Notes under the pieces: generated by a model
The model's input: the letters and a program-made list of their open reading frames with translations, nothing else
Databases searched by the model: none
Told to the model about the DNA's origin: nothing
Position numbers and translations under genes: made by a program
Shown here: one piece after another, positions 8,413 to 16,294 of the stretch
Position numbering within the stretch: the first letter of the stretch is position 1
Layout: every line of letters begins with the position of its first letter
Assembly (NCBI RefSeq): GCF_018531425.1
Contig: NZ_JAHBOI010000007.1
Span: forward strand, 62,001-126,000
Origin: Paenarthrobacter sp. DKR-5
Lineage (GTDB): Bacteria; Actinomycetota; Actinomycetes; Actinomycetales; Micrococcaceae
Reading direction: 5' to 3'
Length of the DNA stretch: 64,000 nt

Positions 8413-9167
8413 GACGCGTCCTCCGAGGTGAGCTTGTCCAGGATGGGCGCGGACACCATTGCACCGTGGATGCCGATGGTGCTGGCGATTTCCATTACCT
8501 CAAGAATTTCCTGGGGTTTTGCGCCGTAGCCGAGTGCGTTTTTGATGTGCAGTCTGAGTCCCTGCTCGTAGAGGTGGGTGGCTGCGGTGTCGAAGGCGAT
8601 GTAGATCAGCTCCTTCACCTTGGGTTCGAGAACGCCGGTTCGCCAGGGAACGGAGGAGAACTGCAGGTAGGCATCGAACATCTCCGGGTCCAGTTCGAGC
8701 ATTTCGTCCCAGAAGGAGTGCCAATAGCCCCGTTCCGTGGTGAACTGCTCCTTGAGCCGGAGCTGGTAGCCCGTGAGGGCTGCGGGTTCGTCCCGCATGC
8801 CCAGTTCTTCCATGACATCGACGAGGATCGGGACGCCGATGTTCATGGCGTGGATGCCCAGGGTGCTGATCAGCTCGAGCACCTCCATCAGCTCTTCGCG
8901 CGTTGCACCGTATTCAAGGGCTTTCTTCAGGTGCGGCTCAACGCCCTGGACGAACAGGTGGGTGGAGTTAGCGTCCACGGCCAGGAAGATGAACTCCTGC
9001 ACTTTGGGCGAGAGATGGCCCTTGCGGATGGGGGTCATGGACAATTCGCGGTAAGCGTCGAGGAAATCCGGGTCGAGGGAAGCGATTGATTCCCAGGTTG
9101 GCCCCCAGGCGCCGCGTTCGGCTACGAATCGGTCCTTGGCCTCGAGGGCGCGTTGGTCCAGTGTCAT
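8409..9167 (-). CDS. Duplicated carboxymuconolactone-decarboxylase-fold protein
   Basis: Two tandem copies of the CMD/AhpD fold fill the 252 residues. The two repeats share the pattern THL, then Q/EQGhxxHhKxALxYGAxxxEhhEVhEhxSTxGIH. Neither has the CxxC of AhpD peroxidases, so a redox role is unlikely. A decarboxylase-like or structural role is possible. I chose the ATG at 9167 because AAGGAG is six bases upstream; an ATG at 9182 overlaps the hydrolase stop but lacks a ribosome site. It sits between the hydrolase and aldehyde dehydrogenase genes, and a single-domain relative is encoded in the divergent operon at 14126. Confidence 0.85.
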   Translation of the reverse strand: MTLDQRALEAKDRFVAERGAWGPTWESIASLDPDFLDAYRELSMTPIRKGHLSPKVQEFIFLAVDANSTHLFVQGVEPHLKKALEYGATREELMEVLELISTLGIHAMNIGVPILVDVMEELGMRDEPAALTGYQLRLKEQFTTERGYWHSFWDEMLELDPEMFDAYLQFSSVPWRTGVLEPKVKELIYIAFDTAATHLYEQGLRLHIKNALGYGAKPQEILEVMEIASTIGIHGAMVSAPILDKLTSEDAS

Positions 9168-9178
9168 GCTGTACTCCT

Positions 9179-10024
9179 TCATTGAGCATCCGTGATGGCG
9201 TTCAGTGTGTGGTGGATGAGGTCGCGGACAGCGGGGTAGTTCTCGGCGACAGGAAAGTGCCCGATCCCGGGAAGGATTCCGCCGACGATCCCGGGGTTGA
9301 GCTCGAGGGTGCGAAGGGTGTCGACGGGACGGCAGGCGTAGTCGTATTCACCGGTCCAGAGGTGGACCGGGCAGCGGGAGGTATCGATCGATGCCACCCG
9401 GTCCTCGATATCCGAGTCCTGGGAATAGAAGTACGTATCCCCCCGATAGATACCAGGGCCGCCCTGGGAGTAGATCCACCAGACTTCCCGGCGGGCGTTC
9501 TCGGGGCTCATCGGGGCCATCAAGTTGTACGTCCATGAGGGGACGGACTGGTTGGCGTTGATGTCGGGGCGCAGGGACCAGTCCATGAACCGGCCCTGTA
9601 CCCTGGCTGCCCCGGAGAACCCGAGTACGCCGCGGAACTCTTCCGGGTGCTCGAGCGCCAGATGCAGTACGAGGGAGCCGCCCATCGAGCACCCCACCAC
9701 TATGGGCCGGTCCAAGCCCATCGCCGCTACGAGAACCCGAACGGTTTCGATGTACGTGGACCTGGTGAGCAGGTATTCCTCCTGCCACCAGCCATCCGGC
9801 GGGGAGGATTTCCCGTGGTGGGGCAGGTCAAAGGCGATGAGACGGTACTTATCCGCAAGCGATGCATCAGCGAGCATGTGTCGGTACTGCCGCGAGTCCG
9901 CTCCTGCTGTATGCAGGAGCACAACCGGTATCCCGCTGCCGGATTCCTCCACATACACGCGGCACTGCCGGCCGCCGATGGTGACATCAACGTACCGGCC
10001 GACGACCTCGACTCCCCCGTTCAC
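9179..10024 (-). CDS. Alpha/beta-fold hydrolase
   Basis: This 281-residue soluble hydrolase has the full triad pattern: nucleophile Ser in GCSMGG (about residue 113), acid in TGEYDYAC, and His in GIGHFP. The oxyanion strand LLHTAGADSRQY also fits. Its relatives include enol-lactone hydrolases and carboxylesterases. I start it at the GTG at 10024, which overlaps the preceding stop as GTGA and has AGGAG six bases upstream; an ATG at 10051 would reach back into the preceding gene. It likely opens an ester or lactone early in the pathway (inference). Confidence 0.88.
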   Translation of the reverse strand: MNGGVEVVGRYVDVTIGGRQCRVYVEESGSGIPVVLLHTAGADSRQYRHMLADASLADKYRLIAFDLPHHGKSSPPDGWWQEEYLLTRSTYIETVRVLVAAMGLDRPIVVGCSMGGSLVLHLALEHPEEFRGVLGFSGAARVQGRFMDWSLRPDINANQSVPSWTYNLMAPMSPENARREVWWIYSQGGPGIYRGDTYFYSQDSDIEDRVASIDTSRCPVHLWTGEYDYACRPVDTLRTLELNPGIVGGILPGIGHFPVAENYPAVRDLIHHTLNAITDAQ

Positions 10025-10365
10025 CGTGCGCTCCTGGCCACTTCGATCCACCGGTTGAGAACCCGGAGGTTGCGTACCAACGGATGCAGGGGCGCGGGCA
10101 GTTCGAAGGTCGGACTGTTCCGGCCCAGGGAGATGAGGTCATGGCGGCCGGGTTGCGGTGTCGGGCACAGCAGATCCTCCCAGTCGTCAGCGGTGCCCTT
10201 GATGGTGACCCGGTCGGAGAGTTCGTCGGGGTCGCCGAGTGCGATCTCTCCCCGGTCCGGACCGACTTGGACGTCGATGCGGACCGGGGCGAAGCGCGCC
10301 AGCAGGGCGAGTTCAGTGTCGGCCATGAAGGTTTCCCGGTTGAGGAGGGTTTGGAAGGGACTCAT
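10021..10365 (-). CDS. Small protein of unknown function
   Basis: This is a 114-residue protein. Its start overlaps the stop of the transporter gene (TAATG) and its stop overlaps the hydrolase start (GTGA), so it belongs to the operon. A second ATG at 10326 would give 101 residues. The pattern VRIDVQVGPDRGEIAL then VTIKGTADDWEDLL loosely recalls small SCP2-type lipid-binding domains, but I do not recognise the family. No membrane segment or signal peptide is seen. Confidence 0.65.
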   Translation of the reverse strand: MSPFQTLLNRETFMADTELALLARFAPVRIDVQVGPDRGEIALGDPDELSDRVTIKGTADDWEDLLCPTPQPGRHDLISLGRNSPTFELPAPLHPLVRNLRVLNRWIEVARSAR

Positions 10366-11726
10366 TAGTCGGTGGTGAAGTCGACGTCTTTGGTTTCGGG
10401 GCCGATGGCGGCGCCGATCGACCCGAGAATGCCTCCGATGACGAGGATGGTGGCTGCTGCGGCCGCTGCGGACAGGAAGGACTGCAGGCCGGTGAGGAAG
10501 AAGGCGTAGAACGACGGGATCACGACGGAGACACTGAATCCCAGCCCGAAGCCGGAGGCACGCACCCCGGTGTGGAACCGTTCGGTGATGTACGGCAGGA
10601 CAGCACCCCAGGGGGCGGTGACCAGGATCGAGAAGGCGCAGACCAGGACGGTGATGAGCCCCCAGGACTGGCCCTTGCTGTTCATCAGGGTGACCATTAG
10701 TGCCGAGCCGACCACGGCGATGAGCACTCCGAGGATCATGAAGAACCGTCGGCGTCCGATTTTCTGGGCGATGAGACCGGCAGCGATGTAGCTGCCGATG
10801 AGGCAGGCGTAGGCGATCAGCAATGTCGTCGTCAGCTGCGTGCCGGTAAGGCCGAGGGTTTTGGGCAGAACGGCGGACGGGATGAACAGGGTGACGATGT
10901 TCTGGGTCAGCCAGAAGCCGGTCATCATCAGGAAAACCTGCAGGAAGTTTTTCAGGTTCTGGCCGCGCATGACCTCGCGCAGGGGGGATCCCTTGGACTT
11001 GGACTCGGAGACCTTCCAGATCTCCGACTCGGAGACGCTCTTGGTGTAGTAGAGGGCCAGGGCGCCAGCGACGAGCGCTCCAATGATGAAGGGGATGCGC
11101 CACCCCCACTGAACGTAGCTTGAGTGGACGTCCCCGACCTTGAAGATGTTGAACGAAGCGAGACCGATGAGGTTGATCACGATGTAGGCCAGCGGGAAAC
11201 CGGCGAGCACGACACCGCCGAGCAGGCCTCGCTTTTCCTTGGGGCTGTATTCCATCGCCAGCGGCAGTGCTCCTGTGTAGCCGCCGCCGAGACAGATGCC
11301 GTCGAGGAAGCGCAGGGCAATCAGGATCCAGTAGGACCCGACCCCGATCGTCTCGTAACCGGGGACGAGCGCGATGAGCAGGGTGATGATGCCGAAACCG
11401 CTCACCGACAGGATCGTGGTTTTACGCCGGCCCAGGCTGTCGGCCATGTGCCCGAAGATCGCCGCGCCGATGGGGCGCCCGATAAGCGTCGTGGCAAAGA
11501 TGAGGGACGTCAGGATCGCGTCCATACCCGGGTCAAGGTTGGGGGGACGGAAAAACACCATTGCCGGGGTGAGGATCACCGTCGGCAGATAAATGTCGAA
11601 CATGTCGACGAACTCGGCGTAGACGGCGCCCTTCGTTGCCGCCTTTCCGGCGGTTTTATGGCGAGCCGCCACCTCATCTGCCGTCAGCTGTTGGGCGGGG
11701 GCGCTTGTTTCATTGGTCTGTCGCAT
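10365..11726 (-). CDS. MFS transporter, metabolite:H+ symporter type
   Basis: This is a 453-residue inner-membrane transporter with about 12 transmembrane helices. It has the family loops GHMADSLGRRK between helices 2 and 3 and LAMEYSPKEKRG after helix 4. This pattern fits the MHS branch of MFS, which imports carboxylates and aromatic acids by proton symport. The start has AAAGGAG six bases upstream. It heads the minus-strand operon and probably imports the substrate of the cluster. A FadR-type operator candidate lies about 26 bp upstream of its start. Confidence 0.9.
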   Translation of the reverse strand: MRQTNETSAPAQQLTADEVAARHKTAGKAATKGAVYAEFVDMFDIYLPTVILTPAMVFFRPPNLDPGMDAILTSLIFATTLIGRPIGAAIFGHMADSLGRRKTTILSVSGFGIITLLIALVPGYETIGVGSYWILIALRFLDGICLGGGYTGALPLAMEYSPKEKRGLLGGVVLAGFPLAYIVINLIGLASFNIFKVGDVHSSYVQWGWRIPFIIGALVAGALALYYTKSVSESEIWKVSESKSKGSPLREVMRGQNLKNFLQVFLMMTGFWLTQNIVTLFIPSAVLPKTLGLTGTQLTTTLLIAYACLIGSYIAAGLIAQKIGRRRFFMILGVLIAVVGSALMVTLMNSKGQSWGLITVLVCAFSILVTAPWGAVLPYITERFHTGVRASGFGLGFSVSVVIPSFYAFFLTGLQSFLSAAAAAATILVIGGILGSIGAAIGPETKDVDFTTD

Positions 11727-11751
11727 GACTCACTCCTTTGTGGACATCGGA

Positions 11752-11762
11752 TTGTCAGACAG
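11752..11762. promoter_or_regulatory. Candidate GntR/FadR operator near the transporter start
   Basis: TTGTCAGACAG fits the TNGTNNNACNA-like pattern bound by many FadR-subfamily GntR regulators. A near-identical site lies at 11940-11950, and a GntR gene sits in the divergent operon. Confidence 0.4.
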
Positions 11763-11939
11763 CTTGCTTGGAACTTCGAAGGATGTCAAGGACCCCTATC
11801 AAAGACTTCCCCTGTCGCCGCTGATTCTGCTCCTTCCCCGACAGATCAAGGATTCAGTGGCTTGCTGGGCTCCTGGTAGGAGCCGTTATTTAGGGCAGTT
11901 TCTTTCGGGCCAGACCATGGAGTTACACATTGCTTGCAA

Positions 11940-11950
11940 TCGTCAGACAT
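11940..11950. promoter_or_regulatory. Candidate GntR/FadR operator near the lactonase start
   Basis: TCGTCAGACAT shares GTCAGACA with the site at 11752-11762. It lies 35 bp upstream of the divergent operon start. The rest of the 258-bp divergent region must hold both promoters; I could not assign clear -35/-10 boxes. Confidence 0.4.
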
Positions 11951-11984
11951 TTTCGACACAATCGGTCCCAGGAGGTAATGCTCA

Positions 11985-12800
11985 ATGACAACGGAGTCCT
12001 ACGAGGTCATCGCGCTGCGCTACGCGTCGCGGATGGCGACGAGGTCGGCAGTTTTTCTCAACTACCACCTCTACGACGAGCCTGACGGACCGATCCAGAT
12101 GGACTACTACGTATGGGTGATTCGCAGCAGCGAACGCACCATTGTGGTTGACACCGGCTACAGCGAACTCGGGGGCCGTAACCGCAACCGCGGACACATC
12201 ATCCACCCGGTCGAGCTGCTCAAGCAGTTCGGAACCGACCCTGCCGACGTGGACACTCTGGTCATCACGCACGCGCACTACGACCACATCGGCAATCTGG
12301 AGGCGTTCCCCCGGGCGCGTGTCCTCATTACCGAGGCCGAACGCGACTTTTGGCGCGGGCCGACGGCCGGCAGGTTGCTCCTGCACCACTCGTGCGAGGA
12401 CAGCGAGCTTGCCACTCTTGAGCAGATTGACCGGGCCGGCCGGCTCCAGGCCTTCTCCGGGCGTGCCGAGATTGCGCCGGGCATTTCGGCCATCGAGGTC
12501 GGCGGCCACACGCACGGCCAGTGCATCCTGACAGTGCCCACCAGTGACGGTCTCGTGCTGCTGGCCAGTGATGCCGCCCATTACTACGAAGAAATCGATG
12601 ACGACAAGCCGTTCGTCGTCGCAGAAGACCTGGACAAGATGTACCGCGGATTCGACCTGATCCGTTCGCTGATCCGGAACGACAACGCCGTCCTCCTGCC
12701 TGGTCATGACCCCGACGTCATGCACCGGCACCGACCCCTCGACGGTCCGCTCGCCGAGCATGGAATCATCATTGGCCGCCACCCGGAGGAAGCCTCATGA
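11985..12800 (+). CDS. MBL-fold hydrolase, N-acyl-homoserine-lactonase-like
   Basis: This is a 271-residue metallo-beta-lactamase-fold enzyme. It has the zinc ligands HAHYDH (residues 96-101), His175 in GGHTHG, Asp196 in ASDAAH, and His241 in LPGHD. The arrangement is that of the AiiA/AttM-like lactonase branch. The ribosome site AGGAGGT is strong. As the first gene of a catabolic operon it more likely opens a pathway lactone than a quorum signal (inference). It overlaps the next gene by 4 bp. Confidence 0.88.
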   Translation: MTTESYEVIALRYASRMATRSAVFLNYHLYDEPDGPIQMDYYVWVIRSSERTIVVDTGYSELGGRNRNRGHIIHPVELLKQFGTDPADVDTLVITHAHYDHIGNLEAFPRARVLITEAERDFWRGPTAGRLLLHHSCEDSELATLEQIDRAGRLQAFSGRAEIAPGISAIEVGGHTHGQCILTVPTSDGLVLLASDAAHYYEEIDDDKPFVVAEDLDKMYRGFDLIRSLIRNDNAVLLPGHDPDVMHRHRPLDGPLAEHGIIIGRHPEEAS

Positions 12801-13729
12801 GCACGGTCTTCGACCCGAACGACGCCCTTGTGGGATTCATCGGACTGGGCAACATGGGAGCCCGGATGGCGGCCCGCCTGGTCTCCGGCGGAATCAGCGT
12901 CCTCGGACACGACCCGAAAGCGGCGCTGCCTGAAGGCGTGCTACCTGCGGCCTCCCCGGCGCAGGTAGCCCGGGCATGCCGGGTCATACTGCTGTCGCTG
13001 CCCTCGAGCCGTGTCGTCGAAGCAGTCTGCCGGGGCGAGTCCGGGCTGCTCCCGGCCGTCGAGCCGGGTACGGTCGTCGTTGACCTGAGCACCTCCGAGC
13101 CGGCCTCAACCGCCGAGCTCGCAGCCGAGTTCGCAGCTGCAGGAGCGCATTTCATCGACGCCGGCATCTCGGGCGGCGCTGCGGCCGCAGAAAGCGGGGA
13201 ACTAACGCTCATGGTGGGCGGTCCCGATGAAACGATCGATGACCTCGAACCTGTCTTCGCCCCCATAGCCACCAAAGTGTTCCGTCTCGGGCCAGTGGGA
13301 AGCGGCCACACGGCCAAGCTGCTGAACAACTTCCTCAATGCGATCGCGCTCTCAGCGACCGCCGAGGTAATGGTCGCGGCCCGCAAAGCGAACCTCGACC
13401 TTGAGGTGTTGCTCGACGCCGTCAACGCCAGCTCCGGGGTTAACTTCGCCACGCAGAAGCGGTTCCCGAAGATCATTAACGGTGACTACCTCAAGGGCGG
13501 CCTTACCAACGCCCTGATGATGAAGGACATCTTGGCGTATGTCGACCTTGTCACCGAACTCGGGGTGGCAAGCCCGACCGCCGCCGCCCCGATCGCTGCT
13601 TTCGGGATGGCCCTTCAACTCGGGTACGCAAACAGCATCAGCAACACCGTCGTGGACGCGATCGGTGACCTATCCGGCCGCGTCCGGGTCCATGACAAGC
13701 ACTACGACACAGGCAGGAGCGGGGAATGA
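12797..13729 (+). CDS. Beta-hydroxyacid dehydrogenase, 3-hydroxyisobutyrate type (1)
   Basis: This NAD(P)-dependent enzyme oxidises a 3-hydroxy acid to its semialdehyde. It has the Rossmann motif GFIGLGNMG near the start, the substrate loop DAGISGG (121-127), and the catalytic Lys174 in GHTAKLLNN. The length, 310 residues, is normal. It overlaps both neighbours by 4 bp (ATGA). A second, distinct member is encoded at 14518, so the pathway may have two hydroxy-acid steps or two substrates. Confidence 0.92.
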   Translation: MSTVFDPNDALVGFIGLGNMGARMAARLVSGGISVLGHDPKAALPEGVLPAASPAQVARACRVILLSLPSSRVVEAVCRGESGLLPAVEPGTVVVDLSTSEPASTAELAAEFAAAGAHFIDAGISGGAAAAESGELTLMVGGPDETIDDLEPVFAPIATKVFRLGPVGSGHTAKLLNNFLNAIALSATAEVMVAARKANLDLEVLLDAVNASSGVNFATQKRFPKIINGDYLKGGLTNALMMKDILAYVDLVTELGVASPTAAAPIAAFGMALQLGYANSISNTVVDAIGDLSGRVRVHDKHYDTGRSGE

Positions 13730-14136
13730 AACTCATCCACGGAACCAACCAACACGGCACAGGCATCAAATCCGGATCCCAGTTCACCGGCACAGTGCAC
13801 TCATACCTGACCATGCCGGCCACTGACAACGTCGTGATCAACACCGTGAACTTCACCCCGGGTGCCCGAACCTACTGGCACCAGCATGAGCACGGACAGA
13901 TCCTTCAGGTACTCGCCGGCGAGGGCGTGGTCTGCACGGACGCGGACGGCATCCGCAGGCTGCGGGCCGGTGACACGGTCTGGTGCCCGCCCGGTGAGCG
14001 CCACTGGCACGGGGCAGCTGCCGACTCGTTCATGGTGCACACCGCAATCTCGCTCGGCCAGACCTCGTGGGCTGAGCCCGTTACCCAGGAAGAATACGAA
14101 GCGCCCAAGGCTGAAGGAGACGCCGATGTTCAGTGA
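13726..14136 (+). CDS. Cupin-domain protein
   Basis: This is a 136-residue single-cupin protein. Motif 1 is WHQHEHGQIL, with His52, His54 and Gln58 where Glu is usual. Motif 2 contains His93 in GERHWHG. The metal site therefore probably keeps three His ligands. Relatives are encoded with carboxymuconolactone decarboxylases in catabolic clusters and may act as isomerases, dioxygenases or lyases. The role here is not known. It is translationally coupled to both neighbours. Confidence 0.87.
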   Translation: MKLIHGTNQHGTGIKSGSQFTGTVHSYLTMPATDNVVINTVNFTPGARTYWHQHEHGQILQVLAGEGVVCTDADGIRRLRAGDTVWCPPGERHWHGAAADSFMVHTAISLGQTSWAEPVTQEEYEAPKAEGDADVQ

Positions 14137-14521
14137 TGACGATATGCACAAGCAAACCTACGAAGCCGGAATCACGATGCGCAAGCAGGTCCTCGGCGCC
14201 GACCACGTCGAACGCTCCCTGGCGCGGGTCAGTGACTTCTCCCGGCCCGTGCAGGAGCTGGTCACCGAGTACTGCTGGGGTGGTGTCTGGACCAGGGAGG
14301 GCCTGGAACCCAAGACCCGCAGCATGCTCAACCTGGCCATGCTCACCGCGCTGAACCGCAGCCATGAACTCGGCGTGCACGTCCGCGGCGCACTCAACAA
14401 CGGAGTGACAATCGAAGAAATCCAGGAAGTCCTCCTCCAGACGGCCATCTATGTCGGCGTTCCAGCCGCTCTCGAGTCGTTCCGTGTGGCCGAGCAAGTC
14501 ATCGAGGAGGCAAAGAAATGA
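14126..14521 (+). CDS. Carboxymuconolactone decarboxylase family protein, PcaC-like
   Basis: This is a 131-residue single CMD domain. The core LNRSHELGVHVRGALNNG matches the 4-carboxymuconolactone decarboxylase branch closely and lacks the AhpD CxxC. I chose the ATG at 14126 because AAGGAG lies six bases upstream; it overlaps the cupin gene by 11 bp. In the beta-ketoadipate pathway PcaC makes an enol-lactone. Here other pca genes are absent, so the true substrate may be another beta-keto or lactone acid. Confidence 0.88.
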   Translation: MFSDDDMHKQTYEAGITMRKQVLGADHVERSLARVSDFSRPVQELVTEYCWGGVWTREGLEPKTRSMLNLAMLTALNRSHELGVHVRGALNNGVTIEEIQEVLLQTAIYVGVPAALESFRVAEQVIEEAKK

Positions 14522-15411
14522 CCGGCCCCGCACACTCCTCCGGCAACGGAGTCGTCGCCTTTATCGGCCTCGGCCGCATGGGCCTTCCCATGTCCAGGTG
14601 CCTGCTGGAGGCTGGCTGGACGGTCGTCGGATTCGACCCCAGTGACACAGCCCGGCAAGCCTTCCAGGATGCCGGCGGCACACCCGCCGCCGACGCGGGA
14701 GGAGCAGTCGAAGGCGCCGACTACGTCATCCTCATGCTGCCCAACTCACGCATCGTGGAAACGGTAATCAGTGAAGCCCGGGACGCACTCAAGGAAGGCG
14801 TCACCGTCATCGATATGAGCTCCTCAGAGCCGCTGTCGACGAGGAAGCTCGCCGGATCTCTGAAGGAAGAGGGCGTTACGCTCGTCGATGCTCCCGTATC
14901 AGGGGGCGTGATTCGGGCCGTCAACGGAACACTTACGATCATGGTCGGAGCGAGCGCCGAAGACTTCGACCGGGTACAGCCCCTTCTGAAAGCAATGGGC
15001 AAGCCGCGTCGTGCCGGTGACGTCGGTGCCGGCCACGCCGCGAAGGCCATCAACAATCTGATGTCCGCCACCCACCTGCTCATCTCCGCGGAAGGAGTCG
15101 AAGCGGGCAAGCGCTTCGGTCTCGACCCGGCCCTGCTGATCGATATCATCAACACCTCCACCGGGCGCAGCGGGTCCACCGAGACGAAATACCCCAAATT
15201 CATCCTTCCTGAAAGCTACGACTCCGGCTTCGCTCTTGACCTGCTGCTCAAGGACATGCGGATTGCCGCGTCCCTCGCGAAGGACCTCGGGACACCCACC
15301 AGCTTGGCCGACGCCTCCATCGCGGTGTGGGCGCAGGCCGCCCAGGATCTTCCGGCCGGCGCTGATCACACCGAGATCGCCCGCTGGGTCACTCACAAGG
15401 TCGCCGAGTAG
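14518..15411 (+). CDS. Beta-hydroxyacid dehydrogenase, 3-hydroxyisobutyrate type (2)
   Basis: This is a 297-residue paralogue of the gene at 12797. It has the nucleotide motif FIGLGRMGLPM, the substrate loop DAPVSGG (124-130) and the catalytic Lys176 in GHAAKAINN. The VSGG sequence is the common form in 3-hydroxyisobutyrate and tartronate-semialdehyde reductases, unlike ISGG in paralogue 1. It overlaps the PcaC-like gene by 4 bp and closes the coupled run. The GntR gene follows after an 86-bp gap. Confidence 0.92.
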   Translation: MTGPAHSSGNGVVAFIGLGRMGLPMSRCLLEAGWTVVGFDPSDTARQAFQDAGGTPAADAGGAVEGADYVILMLPNSRIVETVISEARDALKEGVTVIDMSSSEPLSTRKLAGSLKEEGVTLVDAPVSGGVIRAVNGTLTIMVGASAEDFDRVQPLLKAMGKPRRAGDVGAGHAAKAINNLMSATHLLISAEGVEAGKRFGLDPALLIDIINTSTGRSGSTETKYPKFILPESYDSGFALDLLLKDMRIAASLAKDLGTPTSLADASIAVWAQAAQDLPAGADHTEIARWVTHKVAE

Positions 15412-15497
15412 CATCGAGTCACGGCAACGGTTCCACACACACAAGGTGGCTGGGAGCCGGAAGTGATTTTTAATCCGTGAGGGGAGGGCTGAGGGAA

Positions 15498-16193
15498 ATG
15501 GCTGCGACGCAGGCACCGTCGAATGGCTCTGTGCGCCTGCAAGTGACCGCTGCCATTCGCGATGCCATCTGCAACCTCCAGTACACCCCCGGGCAGCGTC
15601 TGGTCGAGCGGGAACTCGTCGAGAAATACGGCGTCTCCCGGGCGACCATCCGTGAGGTCCTGCAGGCTCTCAGCAGTGAAGGCCTGGTCACCGTCATTCC
15701 CCAGCGTGGGGCAACGGTCACCGAGCCCAACGCGGAAGACGCCCGCGACCTCTACGAAATCAGGTCAGTCCTCGAATGCCTGCTTGTCAGCAAGTTCTGC
15801 GAGCGTGCCTCACGGGCCCAGCGTCTCCGGCTCGCCGTCGCCGTCGAAGAATTCGCAGAAGCTGTTGACGCCGGCCTGCCCATCACCGAGACCATGAAAG
15901 TGAAGGACCGGTTCTACGATGTGCTGCTCGACGGGGCAGCCTCTCCGTCACTCTGGCAGGTGATTGAAGGCATCCAGGCCCGTGTCCACGTGCTCAGGGC
16001 GACCTCAATGTCAGCGACCGGCCGCGGTGAAACCGCCGTGAAGGAACTGCGGGCAGTCTCCGACGCGGTCGAAGCGGGAGACACTGAAGCCGCCGTCGCA
16101 GCCTACCGTCACCACATCGAACAAGCAGGGAAAACCGCCCTGCAACGCCTCACCGAACCCCCTGAGAGCGCGGCTAACGAACGGGCGTCTTAA
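15498..16193 (+). CDS. GntR-family regulator, FadR subfamily
   Basis: This 231-residue regulator has a winged helix (residues about 10-75, with VERELVEKYGVSRATIREVLQALSSEG in parts) and an all-helical FCD ligand domain. The FCD domain usually binds a carboxylate, often a pathway intermediate. I chose the ATG at 15498, downstream of GGGGAGGG; a GTG at 15477 is possible. It probably represses both divergent operons through the paired GTCAGACA sites at 11752 and 11940 (inference). Confidence 0.88.
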   Translation: MAATQAPSNGSVRLQVTAAIRDAICNLQYTPGQRLVERELVEKYGVSRATIREVLQALSSEGLVTVIPQRGATVTEPNAEDARDLYEIRSVLECLLVSKFCERASRAQRLRLAVAVEEFAEAVDAGLPITETMKVKDRFYDVLLDGAASPSLWQVIEGIQARVHVLRATSMSATGRGETAVKELRAVSDAVEAGDTEAAVAAYRHHIEQAGKTALQRLTEPPESAANERAS

Positions 16194-16294
16194 CACCCCT
16201 CGGGTGCTCTTGCCCGGGCAGCACCGTTCGGCGCCTGCGAGTCCGTTCGGGATGCCTCGCAGGGTGGTCTTCATCCATTACGAGTAGAGGACGC

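Noticed and set aside
10366-11109. N-terminal extension of the small operon protein
   Set aside because: It is an out-of-frame reading of the MFS gene; the stop/start overlap at 10365 marks the true start.
11985-12800. Quorum-quenching lactonase as main role
   Set aside because: The fold fits, but no acyl-homoserine-lactone signalling genes are nearby and it is the first gene of a catabolic operon.
13862-14125. N-terminal extension of the PcaC-like protein
   Set aside because: Out-of-frame reading of the cupin gene; the ATG at 14126 has AAGGAG upstream and gives the normal domain length.
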